Positions 15,754 to 22,803 of a stretch of 27,019 bases of DNA are shown piece by piece. The DNA is taken from positions 1-27,019 of IMG/VR virus record IMGVR_UViG_3300006052_000026, one strand, 5' to 3'. This DNA comes from a virus. Both the position numbers and the translations under genes were made by a program. The notes beneath the pieces are model-generated. The model saw nothing but the letters and a program-made list of their open reading frames with translations. It was not told where the DNA came from and did no database searches. How positions within the stretch are numbered: position 1 is the first letter of the stretch; the number at the start of each line of letters is the position of its first letter.

Positions 15754-15825
15754 TTACTTTACCTTGCCAAGTAACGGTTGATTGCCAATAGGTAACAAAA
15801 CACTAGTTTCTTTAATTGTCCGCAT
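15754..15825 (-). CDS. Candidate 23-aa microprotein
   Basis: The ATG at 15825 opens a 23-codon ORF (MRTIKETSVLLPIGN, then QPLLGKVK) ending TAA immediately before the ATG at 15753. GGGAG stands seven bases upstream of its ATG, and it overlaps the transglycosylase 3' end by 14 bases. The good ribosome site and exact fit between neighbours support translation; it may act mainly to couple translation to the next gene. Confidence 0.45.
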   Translation of the reverse strand: MRTIKETSVLLPIGNQPLLGKVK

Positions 15826-16216
15826 AAACAGTCTCCCTTTGTGATTGCCATTGTTTAAACACTTTACTGCTATAACTCGTAACTGTCAAGCGCCCTGCGT
15901 GGCCTCTATTATAGGCTATAACGCCTTTTGTGATGTCGCCATGGTATCGGGCGATTTGATGACTGAGGTACTTAGCAGCATAATAGATATTGGTCTGAGG
16001 GTTCATAAGCTGCTCAGGAGTGCCGTTAAAGCCTAAATCGTGAGCGGTAGTCCATTTGACCTGACATACTCCTAAAGAGTCTGAAGTCCCATCGTCTTTA
16101 TGGATTTTGGTAATATCGTGCTTAGATTCTACATAACAAAGGGAGTCGATAAGGCCAACCGGCAAGTTGAAGGTATGTGTGGCGGCCATAAAATAAAAAG
16201 CTATTGCTAATATCAT
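15812..16216 (-). CDS. Lytic transglycosylase (SLT-type), probable endolysin
   Basis: This 134-aa protein would cleave peptidoglycan. The lysozyme-like fold is indicated by SLCYVESKHDITKIHKDD with catalytic Glu30, SLGVCQVKWTTAHDLGF (47-63), NIYYAAKYLSHQIARY (76-91) and VIAYNRGHAG (99-108), the normal motif order of soluble lytic transglycosylases. The N-terminal hydrophobic MILAIAFYFMAATHTF could be a signal or anchor sequence, allowing export without a holin. No Shine-Dalgarno site precedes the ATG, but a promoter-like pair ends six bases before it. It is the only obvious wall hydrolase here; a virion-associated role is also possible. Confidence 0.85.
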   Translation of the reverse strand: MILAIAFYFMAATHTFNLPVGLIDSLCYVESKHDITKIHKDDGTSDSLGVCQVKWTTAHDLGFNGTPEQLMNPQTNIYYAAKYLSHQIARYHGDITKGVIAYNRGHAGRLTVTSYSSKVFKQWQSQRETVYADN

Positions 16217-16222
16217 AGGTTA

Positions 16223-16251
16223 ACAATAGCAGTGTTTTAAGGGTTGGTCAA
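16223..16251 (-). promoter_or_regulatory. Candidate internal promoter for the transglycosylase
   Basis: On the minus strand TTGACC (16251-16246, 5 of 6 matches to TTGACA), a 17-base spacer and TATTGT (16228-16223, 4 of 6 to TATAAT) lie in the 54-base gap before the transglycosylase. A start point would fall at or next to its ATG, giving a leaderless message. Consensus match only. Confidence 0.35.
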
Positions 16252-16270
16252 CTATAGAGTTTACGGCGTA

Positions 16271-16978
16271 TTAAAGTGAGCCAGTCCATCTGCCAGAGCG
16301 ATCAAGTCGCATAGGCAGGAGCCTAGGCTCTGAATCAATAATGATACCTGTGCCTAGTACCGGGCGTGTCAGATTGAGCTTATCATAAGCAAAAGCTAAG
16401 GACTTTTTATCGATAAGACATCCCACTTGCATGGACCACAATAAATTCGCTGGGTTAGATACGTAGTCAATTCTAAACTCAGTATGGTAATGGCCCATAA
16501 CGACATTAACTGCCCGCTGAGCAGCTAGCTTTTTACCGTCCTTAGCGATGCCGTGGACAAAATAACAGACTTGGCCATTAGGCAGTTTTAAATACAGGTC
16601 ATTTACCCATTGCCATTTATCAGACACGCCATAAATCTGCTGTTGCGTGGCCAAGAACTTAAGCGGGATGCCATGGTGCTTTAGCTTGCGGACTGCTAAA
16701 GAGCCGTGGTTTGAGTCTACTAAGATCATAGAAGGAAATAGTTTCTCCATTTGTTTAATCTTTTTAGTAGCATTCTTTAGCTCGTCGCCAGCTGATTGCA
16801 AGTCCTGGTCGCTGTCGTGAAAACTAAGATTATGTGAATCGACCTCATCGCCAATATTAACGACTAGAGTGGGCTTATATTTCTTTTTAATAGCAGCAAG
16901 GAACTTAAACATATCAGGGTGCTCAAACGGCATGTGTTGGTCAGAAAGAACTAGGATGGTCTTAGTGTTCGATTTCAT
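16271..16978 (-). CDS. Calcineurin-like metallophosphoesterase
   Basis: This 235-aa protein has the two-metal phosphoesterase motifs: LSDQHMPF (D13, H15), NIGDEVDSH (D44, D47), VDSNHGSLAVRK (the GNHD block, here SNHG), FVHG and MGHYHTEF. The Asp of GNHD is replaced by Gly, a variant found in some phage members. It could be a DNA or RNA phosphatase or nuclease; the substrate is unknown. It is distinct from SbcD encoded 2 kb upstream. Its ATG overlaps the HNH gene's stop (ATGA). Confidence 0.85.
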   Translation of the reverse strand: MKSNTKTILVLSDQHMPFEHPDMFKFLAAIKKKYKPTLVVNIGDEVDSHNLSFHDSDQDLQSAGDELKNATKKIKQMEKLFPSMILVDSNHGSLAVRKLKHHGIPLKFLATQQQIYGVSDKWQWVNDLYLKLPNGQVCYFVHGIAKDGKKLAAQRAVNVVMGHYHTEFRIDYVSNPANLLWSMQVGCLIDKKSLAFAYDKLNLTRPVLGTGIIIDSEPRLLPMRLDRSGRWTGSL

Positions 16979-17355
16979 TTTACCCTCTTCTTATTGTTAA
17001 GCCGTCGTAATTTATTCTCTTCTTGACTTTTGATTTTGTGGCATCGCTTGCAGAGCGCCATTAGATTGGTCACATCGCACCATAGGCGCTCTACTACTTG
17101 GTCCCAAGTGAGATCCTCGAGTTTCTCGGTTATACCTACTAATGGTATAACATGGTCAACTTCCATAAGATAAGTGGGCGTAAACTCATTGCAATTTGGA
17201 CATTTAGACCATTTAGTCACTCTAGGGCGAGTGCTGTCTGTGTGTTGCACCCGGCTAGCGTCTAAGGCCTGCCGACGTAGCTCGGAGCGACTAAAAACGC
17301 GGCGTATCGCTCCTTTAATGAGTCCACGTTCTTTAGCATTATCAGGTTTCTTCAA
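16975..17355 (-). CDS. HNH endonuclease (zinc-ribbon type, TTG start)
   Basis: This 126-aa protein has a basic N-terminus, a zinc ribbon formed by CPNC (52-55) and CKRC (102-105), and an HNH core of MEVDHVIPLVG (D67, H68), CDVTNLMALC (N97) and H106. This compact layout is usual for phage HNH nucleases of the kind acting near packaging or as homing enzymes. The start is a TTG with GGGGAG seven bases upstream. It is nested between SbcC (14-base overlap) and the metallophosphoesterase (ATGA overlap). With intact catalytic residues it is probably active. Confidence 0.88.
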   Translation of the reverse strand: MKKPDNAKERGLIKGAIRRVFSRSELRRQALDASRVQHTDSTRPRVTKWSKCPNCNEFTPTYLMEVDHVIPLVGITEKLEDLTWDQVVERLWCDVTNLMALCKRCHKIKSQEENKLRRLNNKKRVK

Positions 17356-19024
17356 GTACCGACTCCCCGTTAACCAGTGTGACGTCTATTCTGTTATTGA
17401 ATCGTACCTTAAGTTCACTGCTGTGGTCAATAACAAATACGTTTTCATATTTTAAAGCTAAGGTCTCAAAAAATGATATTGCTTTAAGTTTTAGGGCCTC
17501 ACTCATACCGTCCATAGATTCATCAAAAAACACTGAGTTAAAGGATATGGCTTGATGCGTGGCTATAGAGTCCATAACTGCGGCTCCAAAGCATAGCTTA
17601 AGGAGGCCTCTTTGGCCTTTGGATAACTGGGTATATGAGGCCTCGTTGCCGTCTTTGGTTATGGTGACTTCTAGCTTATCGGCATTCTCTGCAGAAAAAG
17701 CAACTCTAATCTCAGCGTCAAAATGGTCGTTTAGCAGCTTATTGGTCGTATTCTCGAGGCGGGTGATTGTGTTCTTTAAACAAGTAGCCCGAAAGGAGTC
17801 GGTAACGTCGGCTAATAGCTCTAGGTCTGCCAATTGAGTGGAATATCCTGCGTATTGCAGTTCTAAGCCCGATAGTTCTTTAATGGTGGCATTTACCGAG
17901 GTTATTAAAGGTTTACTATCATAAGGATTTACTTCGGCTTTAAGGGCTTCTAATTGCTCAGCATAGGTGTTGGGCCGGTCGGCTTCTTTTTGAAGACTGA
18001 AGGCTAAGTTTGCAGTTGCGGCCTTAATACGGTTATTAAGCTGAACAATAGCGTTTTTAGTGTTGTTATTGGCATTTTGCTCGAGTTGGTTATTATACAC
18101 CTGCTTTTGGATTAGCATACGTTGTTGGGTGTGACTAGGAGCTCCGCAATGCTCACAATTAGCAGTTCCTAATGCTGCTAAACTGGCATTCAATTTTAAA
18201 GTTTTTTGTTCAAAATGCTCATCTGGTAGTAAAGAAGCTTTTATTTGCTCTAGATCATAGTAAAGTACGGTTGTCTTAGAAGCATGTTCAATTTTTAAAT
18301 CTTCTAGTGCTCTTTCTTTTCTTTCATCAAAAGTTGTGTAATTAATTTTAGCCGTATGTACTTTGTGCTGTTGATTAATATCCCAATCTGCCTTTTGAGT
18401 TTGTTCTCTGCGGATAGCCACATTCATTTGGTCAATGGTAGCTTGTTTTAGGTCTTTTTGGCGTTCTGCTGTCTCTTTAAGTTTCTTAATGGCTTTGCGT
18501 CGCTCTGCTGAAGTTTCAGTTAATAATGTGGCTAAAGATAGGTCTACTAATTGCTCGGTTATAGAACGGCGGATTTTAGCCGTCGTGGCAAAGAATTGGG
18601 CGGTTTGGCTAAACTCATGATAATAAGCACCGGCTAAATACATATCGGCGTCCATACCAAGTAGCTGGTTTATTAGGCGCTGGGTGTCTGGGATGTCTTT
18701 ACCACGATACGCGCCGCCGTCTTCCCAAATAATAAGGTCATTACCTTTGGTGCCGTGGCGAGTGCGGCCTATTTGAACTAATTTACCGTTTAATTCTAAA
18801 TTAAGAGTGCCGGTGGTTGGTTCGCTGGCATTCCAGCTGTGCACTTCGTCGGCTTTACCGCCCTTAGCGGTCACACCGAACAATACCCACGAAACAATGT
18901 CCATAAAGGTGCTTTTGCCAGCGCCAGTAGGGCCGCTAATAAGCGTTAGCCCTTTGCCAGTAAAGTCAAACTCTAAAGCCTTATAGCTACCAAAGTTTTG
19001 GACTGAGGCGGAAAGGATGCGCAT
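17342..19024 (-). CDS. sbcC: SbcC/Rad50-like ATPase of the recombination nuclease
   Basis: This 560-aa ABC-type ATPase works with SbcD to process DNA ends (T4 gp46 equivalent). Walker A is GPTGAGKST (31-39). Two coiled-coil arms (about 175-280 and 300-400) flank a zinc hook, CEHCGAP (C290, C293). The signature motif is LSKGQRG (467-473), Walker B is SVFFDESMDG (D501, E502), and the switch histidine is in VIDHSSELK (H534). The arms are short compared with cellular SbcC but normal for phage. It starts two bases after the SbcD stop codon. Confidence 0.93.
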   Translation of the reverse strand: MRILSASVQNFGSYKALEFDFTGKGLTLISGPTGAGKSTFMDIVSWVLFGVTAKGGKADEVHSWNASEPTTGTLNLELNGKLVQIGRTRHGTKGNDLIIWEDGGAYRGKDIPDTQRLINQLLGMDADMYLAGAYYHEFSQTAQFFATTAKIRRSITEQLVDLSLATLLTETSAERRKAIKKLKETAERQKDLKQATIDQMNVAIRREQTQKADWDINQQHKVHTAKINYTTFDERKERALEDLKIEHASKTTVLYYDLEQIKASLLPDEHFEQKTLKLNASLAALGTANCEHCGAPSHTQQRMLIQKQVYNNQLEQNANNNTKNAIVQLNNRIKAATANLAFSLQKEADRPNTYAEQLEALKAEVNPYDSKPLITSVNATIKELSGLELQYAGYSTQLADLELLADVTDSFRATCLKNTITRLENTTNKLLNDHFDAEIRVAFSAENADKLEVTITKDGNEASYTQLSKGQRGLLKLCFGAAVMDSIATHQAISFNSVFFDESMDGMSEALKLKAISFFETLALKYENVFVIDHSSELKVRFNNRIDVTLVNGESVLEET

Positions 19025-19026
19025 AA

Positions 19027-20037
19027 CTACTCCTTAGCAACTAGGGTCTTCCATAAGTCTTTGAGTCTAAGTTTACGCTCATCGGTGGTGTTTGTCAAAG
19101 AGTCAATTAAACCGTCTAATAATGCATCTTGTGGTAAATCTTGAGGCGCCTCAACTTGAGTCGTAGTGTCTGTTGGAATAAGGTCTAGACGAAAATTATC
19201 ATGGTTAATTCCTTTTTGTATGAGGGCTTTTGTCCATCCCATAAGCTGTTCAGCAGTGCCTTTAACTTTAACCCATACCAAGTCTTCTTTTTTTATAGAA
19301 AAAAGTCCTTCAGCTAAAAATACTCCGCCTGAAACGTCTGCATTAAGAACAATATGTTTTCTAAGGTTAATTGGTACAAACTCAAGGCTACCGTCGTCAA
19401 AAAGGATTTGAAAGCCTTTAGGAGGGTCGTTAGCCTCACCGAAGTTAACCGTATAGGGGTTACCAACGTAGTCCCAAGTCCCACCGTCTGGCAGGGCTAT
19501 AGTTTGACGAGTGTGGTAATGACCAGAAATCACCCTGAACCCAGCTACATCTTTGGGGTTAATGGCTGATTTATCTTGAATATACTCGCCAGATGCGGTA
19601 CCGGTTAATCCTTGATGCATTATAAGTGTCGCACCTTTGGGCAATAATTTTAAATAGGCCCTAAGTTCGTCAGAGTTGTGGTAATAAGGAATAAAATAAG
19701 TATTTTTAAGTAATACGCTTTTAAATGGAATGCTTAAAACAAAAGCATATTTACTAAGAAAATTAAGACTATGGTCAGCAGATTTTTCGTTAATTTTGTC
19801 ATGATTGCCTACTAACACTATTGGTGTCAAATTGCAGGCCATAAAGGTGCTAATCATGGCATTAACACACTCAGCGCGCATATTGGCCTTGGTCTCATGA
19901 ATATCTCCAGCAACAATCAAAGGTACTTTTAGCTCATTAGCCTTAGCAATCGCTAGCCTCATGGCTTTATCCGCTACCTCGAGGGTGGGCAATGAATAGT
20001 GTACGTCGCTACACAGTACGGCTATAGGCTTACTCAT
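19027..20037 (-). CDS. sbcD: SbcD/Mre11-like exonuclease subunit
   Basis: This 336-aa manganese-dependent nuclease subunit (T4 gp47 equivalent) carries the phosphoesterase motifs VLCSDVHYSLP, VAGDIHETKANM, VLVGNHDKINEK, LIMHQGLTG and ISGHYHTRQTI in order, followed by a capping and C-terminal region that would contact SbcC. The ATG at 20037 is chosen because the protein then starts directly at the first strand (MSKPIAVLCSD); a TTG at 20061 is possible but lacks a ribosome site. The 5' end overlaps the RecA-like gene by eight bases. Confidence 0.9.
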   Translation of the reverse strand: MSKPIAVLCSDVHYSLPTLEVADKAMRLAIAKANELKVPLIVAGDIHETKANMRAECVNAMISTFMACNLTPIVLVGNHDKINEKSADHSLNFLSKYAFVLSIPFKSVLLKNTYFIPYYHNSDELRAYLKLLPKGATLIMHQGLTGTASGEYIQDKSAINPKDVAGFRVISGHYHTRQTIALPDGGTWDYVGNPYTVNFGEANDPPKGFQILFDDGSLEFVPINLRKHIVLNADVSGGVFLAEGLFSIKKEDLVWVKVKGTAEQLMGWTKALIQKGINHDNFRLDLIPTDTTTQVEAPQDLPQDALLDGLIDSLTNTTDERKLRLKDLWKTLVAKE

Positions 20038-20884
20038 CGGCAAACTCATCTGATGCGCCAACTAGAGCTATTCCATCAGATGTAATGTCTAGTTCAATAA
20101 CTTTAGGACCAGGATTAGCACGGTCAATATGGTTTTTAAACAGTTTCCATTGCACTCTAGCGCCTTTACGGATTTTCTTACCGGCGACAGTGCGCTCAAT
20201 CCAAGATTTACGGCTAGTTTGGTAACATAAGCAGTTATAAAAATTAACCGCTTTACCGCCAGCATTAGTTTTTCCGGGACTACCGAGGTTATCGTATGTA
20301 TAGGTAATAACCACTAAAGCAATATCTTGTTGAGTGCGCAGAGCAATAAGGCTATTTAAACCTTCACGGTTGGCTTTTCCTTTGCCTCCGGGCTTAGCGT
20401 GAGTAGTGGCCAAATCTCGCTCAGAGTCATGTTTAGACAATACGTTGCCCAAGGAATCAATAATAACCAAAAACTTTTTGTCTTTGTGCCCACGTAAAAA
20501 AGTTATAACCCTGGAATAAATATCCTCAGCAATAGAATCAGAAGTAAAGTAAATTTTGGAAGGATCGACACCCCAAGATACGAAGTCTTCTTTTGTCGTT
20601 TTTCCTTCAGTTTCAACATAAAGGACGCTTACGCCCTGCTCTACTGCCTGCTTAATGGCGTCGATAGAAAAAGAAGTTTTGCCGCTATCACTATCGCCAG
20701 CGATAACTACGATTTTTCTAAAAGGCAATCCTTTTGTATTTGTGCCCTTTTGCCACCACTCAGGCATTTCAACATACTCCATTTGTGAGCTATCAGGCAT
20801 CTCAGAACCTAGAGTAATTTCAGGACTTTTACGTTTATTAAAAAGCTTATTATTCTTATCTGCGATGTTTTTAGGAGTGCTCAT
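20030..20884 (-). CDS. RecA/UvsX-like recombinase
   Basis: This 284-aa RecA-fold strand-exchange ATPase has Walker A GDSDSGKT (63-70), a catalytic-Glu region YVETEGKTT (E91), Walker B FLVIIDSLG (D143) and a loop-2-like SPGKTNAGGKAVNFYN (202-217). It lacks the C-terminal domain of bacterial RecA and is shorter, like phage recombinases. It starts inside the stop codon of the preceding gene (TAATG) and is followed by SbcD and SbcC, forming one recombination operon. A RadA/DnaB-like role is less likely given the lack of a fused domain. Confidence 0.85.
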   Translation of the reverse strand: MSTPKNIADKNNKLFNKRKSPEITLGSEMPDSSQMEYVEMPEWWQKGTNTKGLPFRKIVVIAGDSDSGKTSFSIDAIKQAVEQGVSVLYVETEGKTTKEDFVSWGVDPSKIYFTSDSIAEDIYSRVITFLRGHKDKKFLVIIDSLGNVLSKHDSERDLATTHAKPGGKGKANREGLNSLIALRTQQDIALVVITYTYDNLGSPGKTNAGGKAVNFYNCLCYQTSRKSWIERTVAGKKIRKGARVQWKLFKNHIDRANPGPKVIELDITSDGIALVGASDEFADE

Positions 20885-21288
20885 TACTCAAACCGCCCTT
20901 TTGCAATCGTGCGAAAGTGCACATGGCCATCTTTAAAGATGTTAAAAAACCGCTCTAGCTCATCGCAAGTCACTTCAGCTTTATCTAGCTCGTTTTGCTC
21001 ACTTTGAACAACCTCATGGGTGTCAATAACTGCTGCAACTCCGGCCTCAGTCAGTTTAGCCGAAGTATCAGACTTAGCGGTGGTGTAAATAGCGGCCCTA
21101 ACGGCTTTAAGGCCGGACTTACGCATACGACTATCTAGGTCGGCTTTGCGCAATTCATTAGATACCTGGATTTGGGCGTAAAGGAATTTGGAGGCCAGTT
21201 TCTCTGCCTCCTCCATACTAACGCCCTCCTCATAGGACTTTTGAATAGCAGTTTCAAGGTCAGTGCAAAGTGCTTTAAAATTACTCAT
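20884..21288 (-). CDS. Unknown protein coupled to the recombinase gene
   Basis: This 134-aa helical, charged protein contains RKSGLKAVRAAIYTTAKSDT followed by KLTEAGVAAVIDTHEVVQSE (about 56-95), a type of sequence often found in phages next to RecA-like or Erf-like genes. Its stop overlaps the recombinase start (TAATG), suggesting matched expression. A recombinase partner or loader is plausible but is inference from context; no catalytic motif is seen. Confidence 0.65.
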   Translation of the reverse strand: MSNFKALCTDLETAIQKSYEEGVSMEEAEKLASKFLYAQIQVSNELRKADLDSRMRKSGLKAVRAAIYTTAKSDTSAKLTEAGVAAVIDTHEVVQSEQNELDKAEVTCDELERFFNIFKDGHVHFRTIAKGRFE

Positions 21289-21418
21289 TCGTCACCTTTT
21301 TGGGTTGAAGAAATAACATTGCAACAATAACTACTAAATTAACTACGTTGCCTGTTAACACGAAAAAGCCAATATTAGCGCCTAAAACCCCATAATAAAA
21401 CTTATGTGTAAATGTCAT
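21281..21418 (-). CDS. 45-aa membrane protein (possible holin or small membrane factor)
   Basis: Found by reading the gap: an ATG at 21418 opens 45 codons. The sequence MTFTHKFYYGVLGANIGFFV, then NVVNLVVIVAMLFLQPKKV, has one or two hydrophobic segments with a basic tail. GGGGGA lies just upstream of the ATG. It overlaps the preceding 51-aa gene by ATGA and the following gene by eight bases (ATGAGTAA), a strong sign of translation. Size and topology suit a holin or pinholin, but the endolysin candidate is 5 kb away. Confidence 0.65.
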   Translation of the reverse strand: MTFTHKFYYGVLGANIGFFVLTGNVVNLVVIVAMLFLQPKKVTNE

Positions 21419-21570
21419 GCGTCCCCCAAGATTAGTGCGTTAATACAAAACATCGCCAAAGCAAAGAAAATAGCCGCCCAAATAAAATACGGTGTTTTTT
21501 GAGTTTTAAACCCCGCGTATAGGTTAAGGCAGCAGGCTACGATATCTAGGATAAAAGCTAATAGTAACAC
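21415..21570 (-). CDS. 51-aa two-segment membrane protein (GTG start)
   Basis: Found by reading the gap: a GTG at 21570 with AGGAG seven bases upstream opens 51 codons. Two hydrophobic segments, LLLAFILDIVACCLNLYAG and PYFIWAAIFFALAMFCINAL, are joined by a short polar turn (FKTQKT), a hairpin membrane topology. It starts nine bases after the preceding stop and couples to the next gene by ATGA. The design resembles class II holins, but this is topology-based inference. Confidence 0.65.
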   Translation of the reverse strand: MLLLAFILDIVACCLNLYAGFKTQKTPYFIWAAIFFALAMFCINALILGDA

Positions 21571-21579
21571 AAAGTCTCC

Positions 21580-22026
21580 TTAGAAGTTAATACCTACACT
21601 AACCCCAAAAGTACCATTTGTCAAACCCCAAATACCGCCAGTAATAGGCCCAATGAACTGTTTTGACACGCTGAGGCCGTATAAAGGAGTCAAACCATCT
21701 ACAGGATTAATACCGACTAGTGCCGATAAATTAAGTGTATTGGTCTTAGGCGGAATGACCGTTGCAGATTGGTGCGACACCTGGTCTTTTTGCTGGTCTA
21801 CAACGGTTACCGCCTCTTCGGTTGTTACGGTCGTGACTTCGCCGTCGGGCTTTTTTGTTTCAGTAATAGTCTTTTTAACATCCTTGTTAACCTTTGTATC
21901 AGTATCGGTTTTAACGTCGGTAATGGTCTTAACAGCAGACTGTTGGGAGGTAGCCGAATACCGACCTACCCCGAACGCCACAATCAATGCCACCAAGGCG
22001 CCAATCACTTTATATTGTAGACTCAT
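21580..22026 (-). CDS. Membrane-anchored protein with charged stalk and beta-rich C-terminus
   Basis: This 148-aa protein has an N-terminal membrane segment (VIGALVALIVAFGVGRY, 7-23), then a polar Thr/Lys/Asp/Val-rich stalk (about 30-85), then a Gly-rich beta region (95-148) ending GTFGVSVGINF. A terminal Phe after alternating hydrophobic residues resembles outer-membrane strand signals. It could span the periplasm, and its position just ahead of two small membrane proteins suggests a possible lysis or envelope role. Start and stop overlap neighbours (ATGA with the protease). Confidence 0.6.
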   Translation of the reverse strand: MSLQYKVIGALVALIVAFGVGRYSATSQQSAVKTITDVKTDTDTKVNKDVKKTITETKKPDGEVTTVTTEEAVTVVDQQKDQVSHQSATVIPPKTNTLNLSALVGINPVDGLTPLYGLSVSKQFIGPITGGIWGLTNGTFGVSVGINF

Positions 22027-22511
22027 ATAACCTCATCAATCACACCCATTGCCAGGCACTCATTTGCCGTGAGATAGGTGGTTTCTTTGTGTAATTTAGC
22101 CCAAGTCTTAGCATCTACACGGCTATAGTGCGCCAGAGCACGGTCTGCCTGGTCTTCTAAACGACGCATTTGCTTAGTCTCAATCTCAATCAGGCTGGTG
22201 TTACCGTCAACGCCGCCATTTTCCTCGTGCACCATAAGCCAAGACTCCTCGGTCATAGCCCTACGGTCACCGCATGCCAGGATCAATACCGCAGCGCTGG
22301 CCACGTAGCCATTGCCAACTACTTTAATAAAGCAGGGGCTTTTGCGGATCCTAGCCACATACGCCAAACTGACATACGCATCCCCACCCTCGGAAGTGAG
22401 CTCAATGGTGATGGCCTCTGAAGACTCATCTTCTAAAGCTGATAACTCTTCGGTAAAAGAACCAAAGTTTTTATAGGAAATCTCGCCGATAATATATAGT
22501 TTACGTTTCAC
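22023..22511 (-). CDS. ClpP-like serine protease
   Basis: This 162-aa ClpP/SppA-fold protease has the ClpP triad in order: Ser72 in NGYVASAAVLILACGDRR, His95 in SWLMVHEENGG and Asp159 in GVIDEV, plus the oxyanion-side SEGGDAYVSLAYVARI (40-55). The length is close to a bare ClpP protomer (about 190 residues), slightly short. Phage ClpP-type enzymes usually mature the head and sit beside the capsid gene; this one is in the early-type block 20 kb away. The start is GTG overlapping the previous stop (GTGA). Confidence 0.88.
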   Translation of the reverse strand: MKRKLYIIGEISYKNFGSFTEELSALEDESSEAITIELTSEGGDAYVSLAYVARIRKSPCFIKVVGNGYVASAAVLILACGDRRAMTEESWLMVHEENGGVDGNTSLIEIETKQMRRLEDQADRALAHYSRVDAKTWAKLHKETTYLTANECLAMGVIDEVI

Positions 22512-22675
22512 AACGAACCTACCAATTCAAACATGTGATTAAGTCCGGACAAAGGAAAATCTTTAGCCATAACAAATGAATCAGCCCAAGTTTCTTCTCC
22601 CTCAACCCAAAACTCAACTTTCGTACCTGTAACAATGTAAAGTGTACCCCAATATGCCAAATACAATTTAACCAT
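22508..22675 (-). CDS. 55-aa protein downstream of the structured leader
   Basis: Found by reading the gap: an ATG at 22675 with AGGGAGG four bases upstream opens 55 codons. The sequence begins MVKLYLAYWGTLYIVTGTKV and continues with EFWVEGEETWADSFVMAKDF; it is aromatic-rich and probably a small beta sheet. It overlaps the protease start by four bases. The family is not recognised. Its ribosome site is exactly complementary over eight bases to the loop of the upstream hairpin (22691-22767), so its translation may be controlled. Confidence 0.75.
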   Translation of the reverse strand: MVKLYLAYWGTLYIVTGTKVEFWVEGEETWADSFVMAKDFPLSGLNHMFELVGSL

Positions 22676-22690
22676 AAAACCTCCCTGTTA

Positions 22691-22767
22691 GACGTTAAAA
22701 AGAGGCTCTTAGTACTGAACTGGTGCGGAGGGAGGTGCCAGCGTACTAAGAGCCCAGGTGTAACGTC
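22691..22767 (-). ncRNA. Nested hairpin leader element with anti-Shine-Dalgarno loop
   Basis: Three nested perfect inverted repeats are seen: GACGTTA/TAACGTC (22691-22697 with 22761-22767); a 12-bp GGCTCTTAGTAC/GTACTAAGAGCC (22704-22715 with 22743-22754); and CTGG/CCAG (22720-22723 with 22738-22741). A symmetric 6 by 6 internal loop separates the outer two. In the leftward transcript the 14-base apical loop contains ACCTCCCT (22736-22729), exactly complementary to the AGGGAGGT ribosome site (22686-22679) of the 55-aa gene. No U-run follows, so it is not an intrinsic terminator. It is likely a cis-regulatory RNA; a DNA-level role such as an origin or operator is possible. Confidence 0.65.
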
Positions 22768-22803
22768 AATGTTGCCAATGGAACCCTTAAATCAATCGTC
22801 TCA

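Noticed and set aside
22691-22767. Reading the long nested hairpin as an intrinsic terminator
   Set aside because: No U-run follows the stem on either strand, and a strong ribosome site and gene follow directly on the minus strand.
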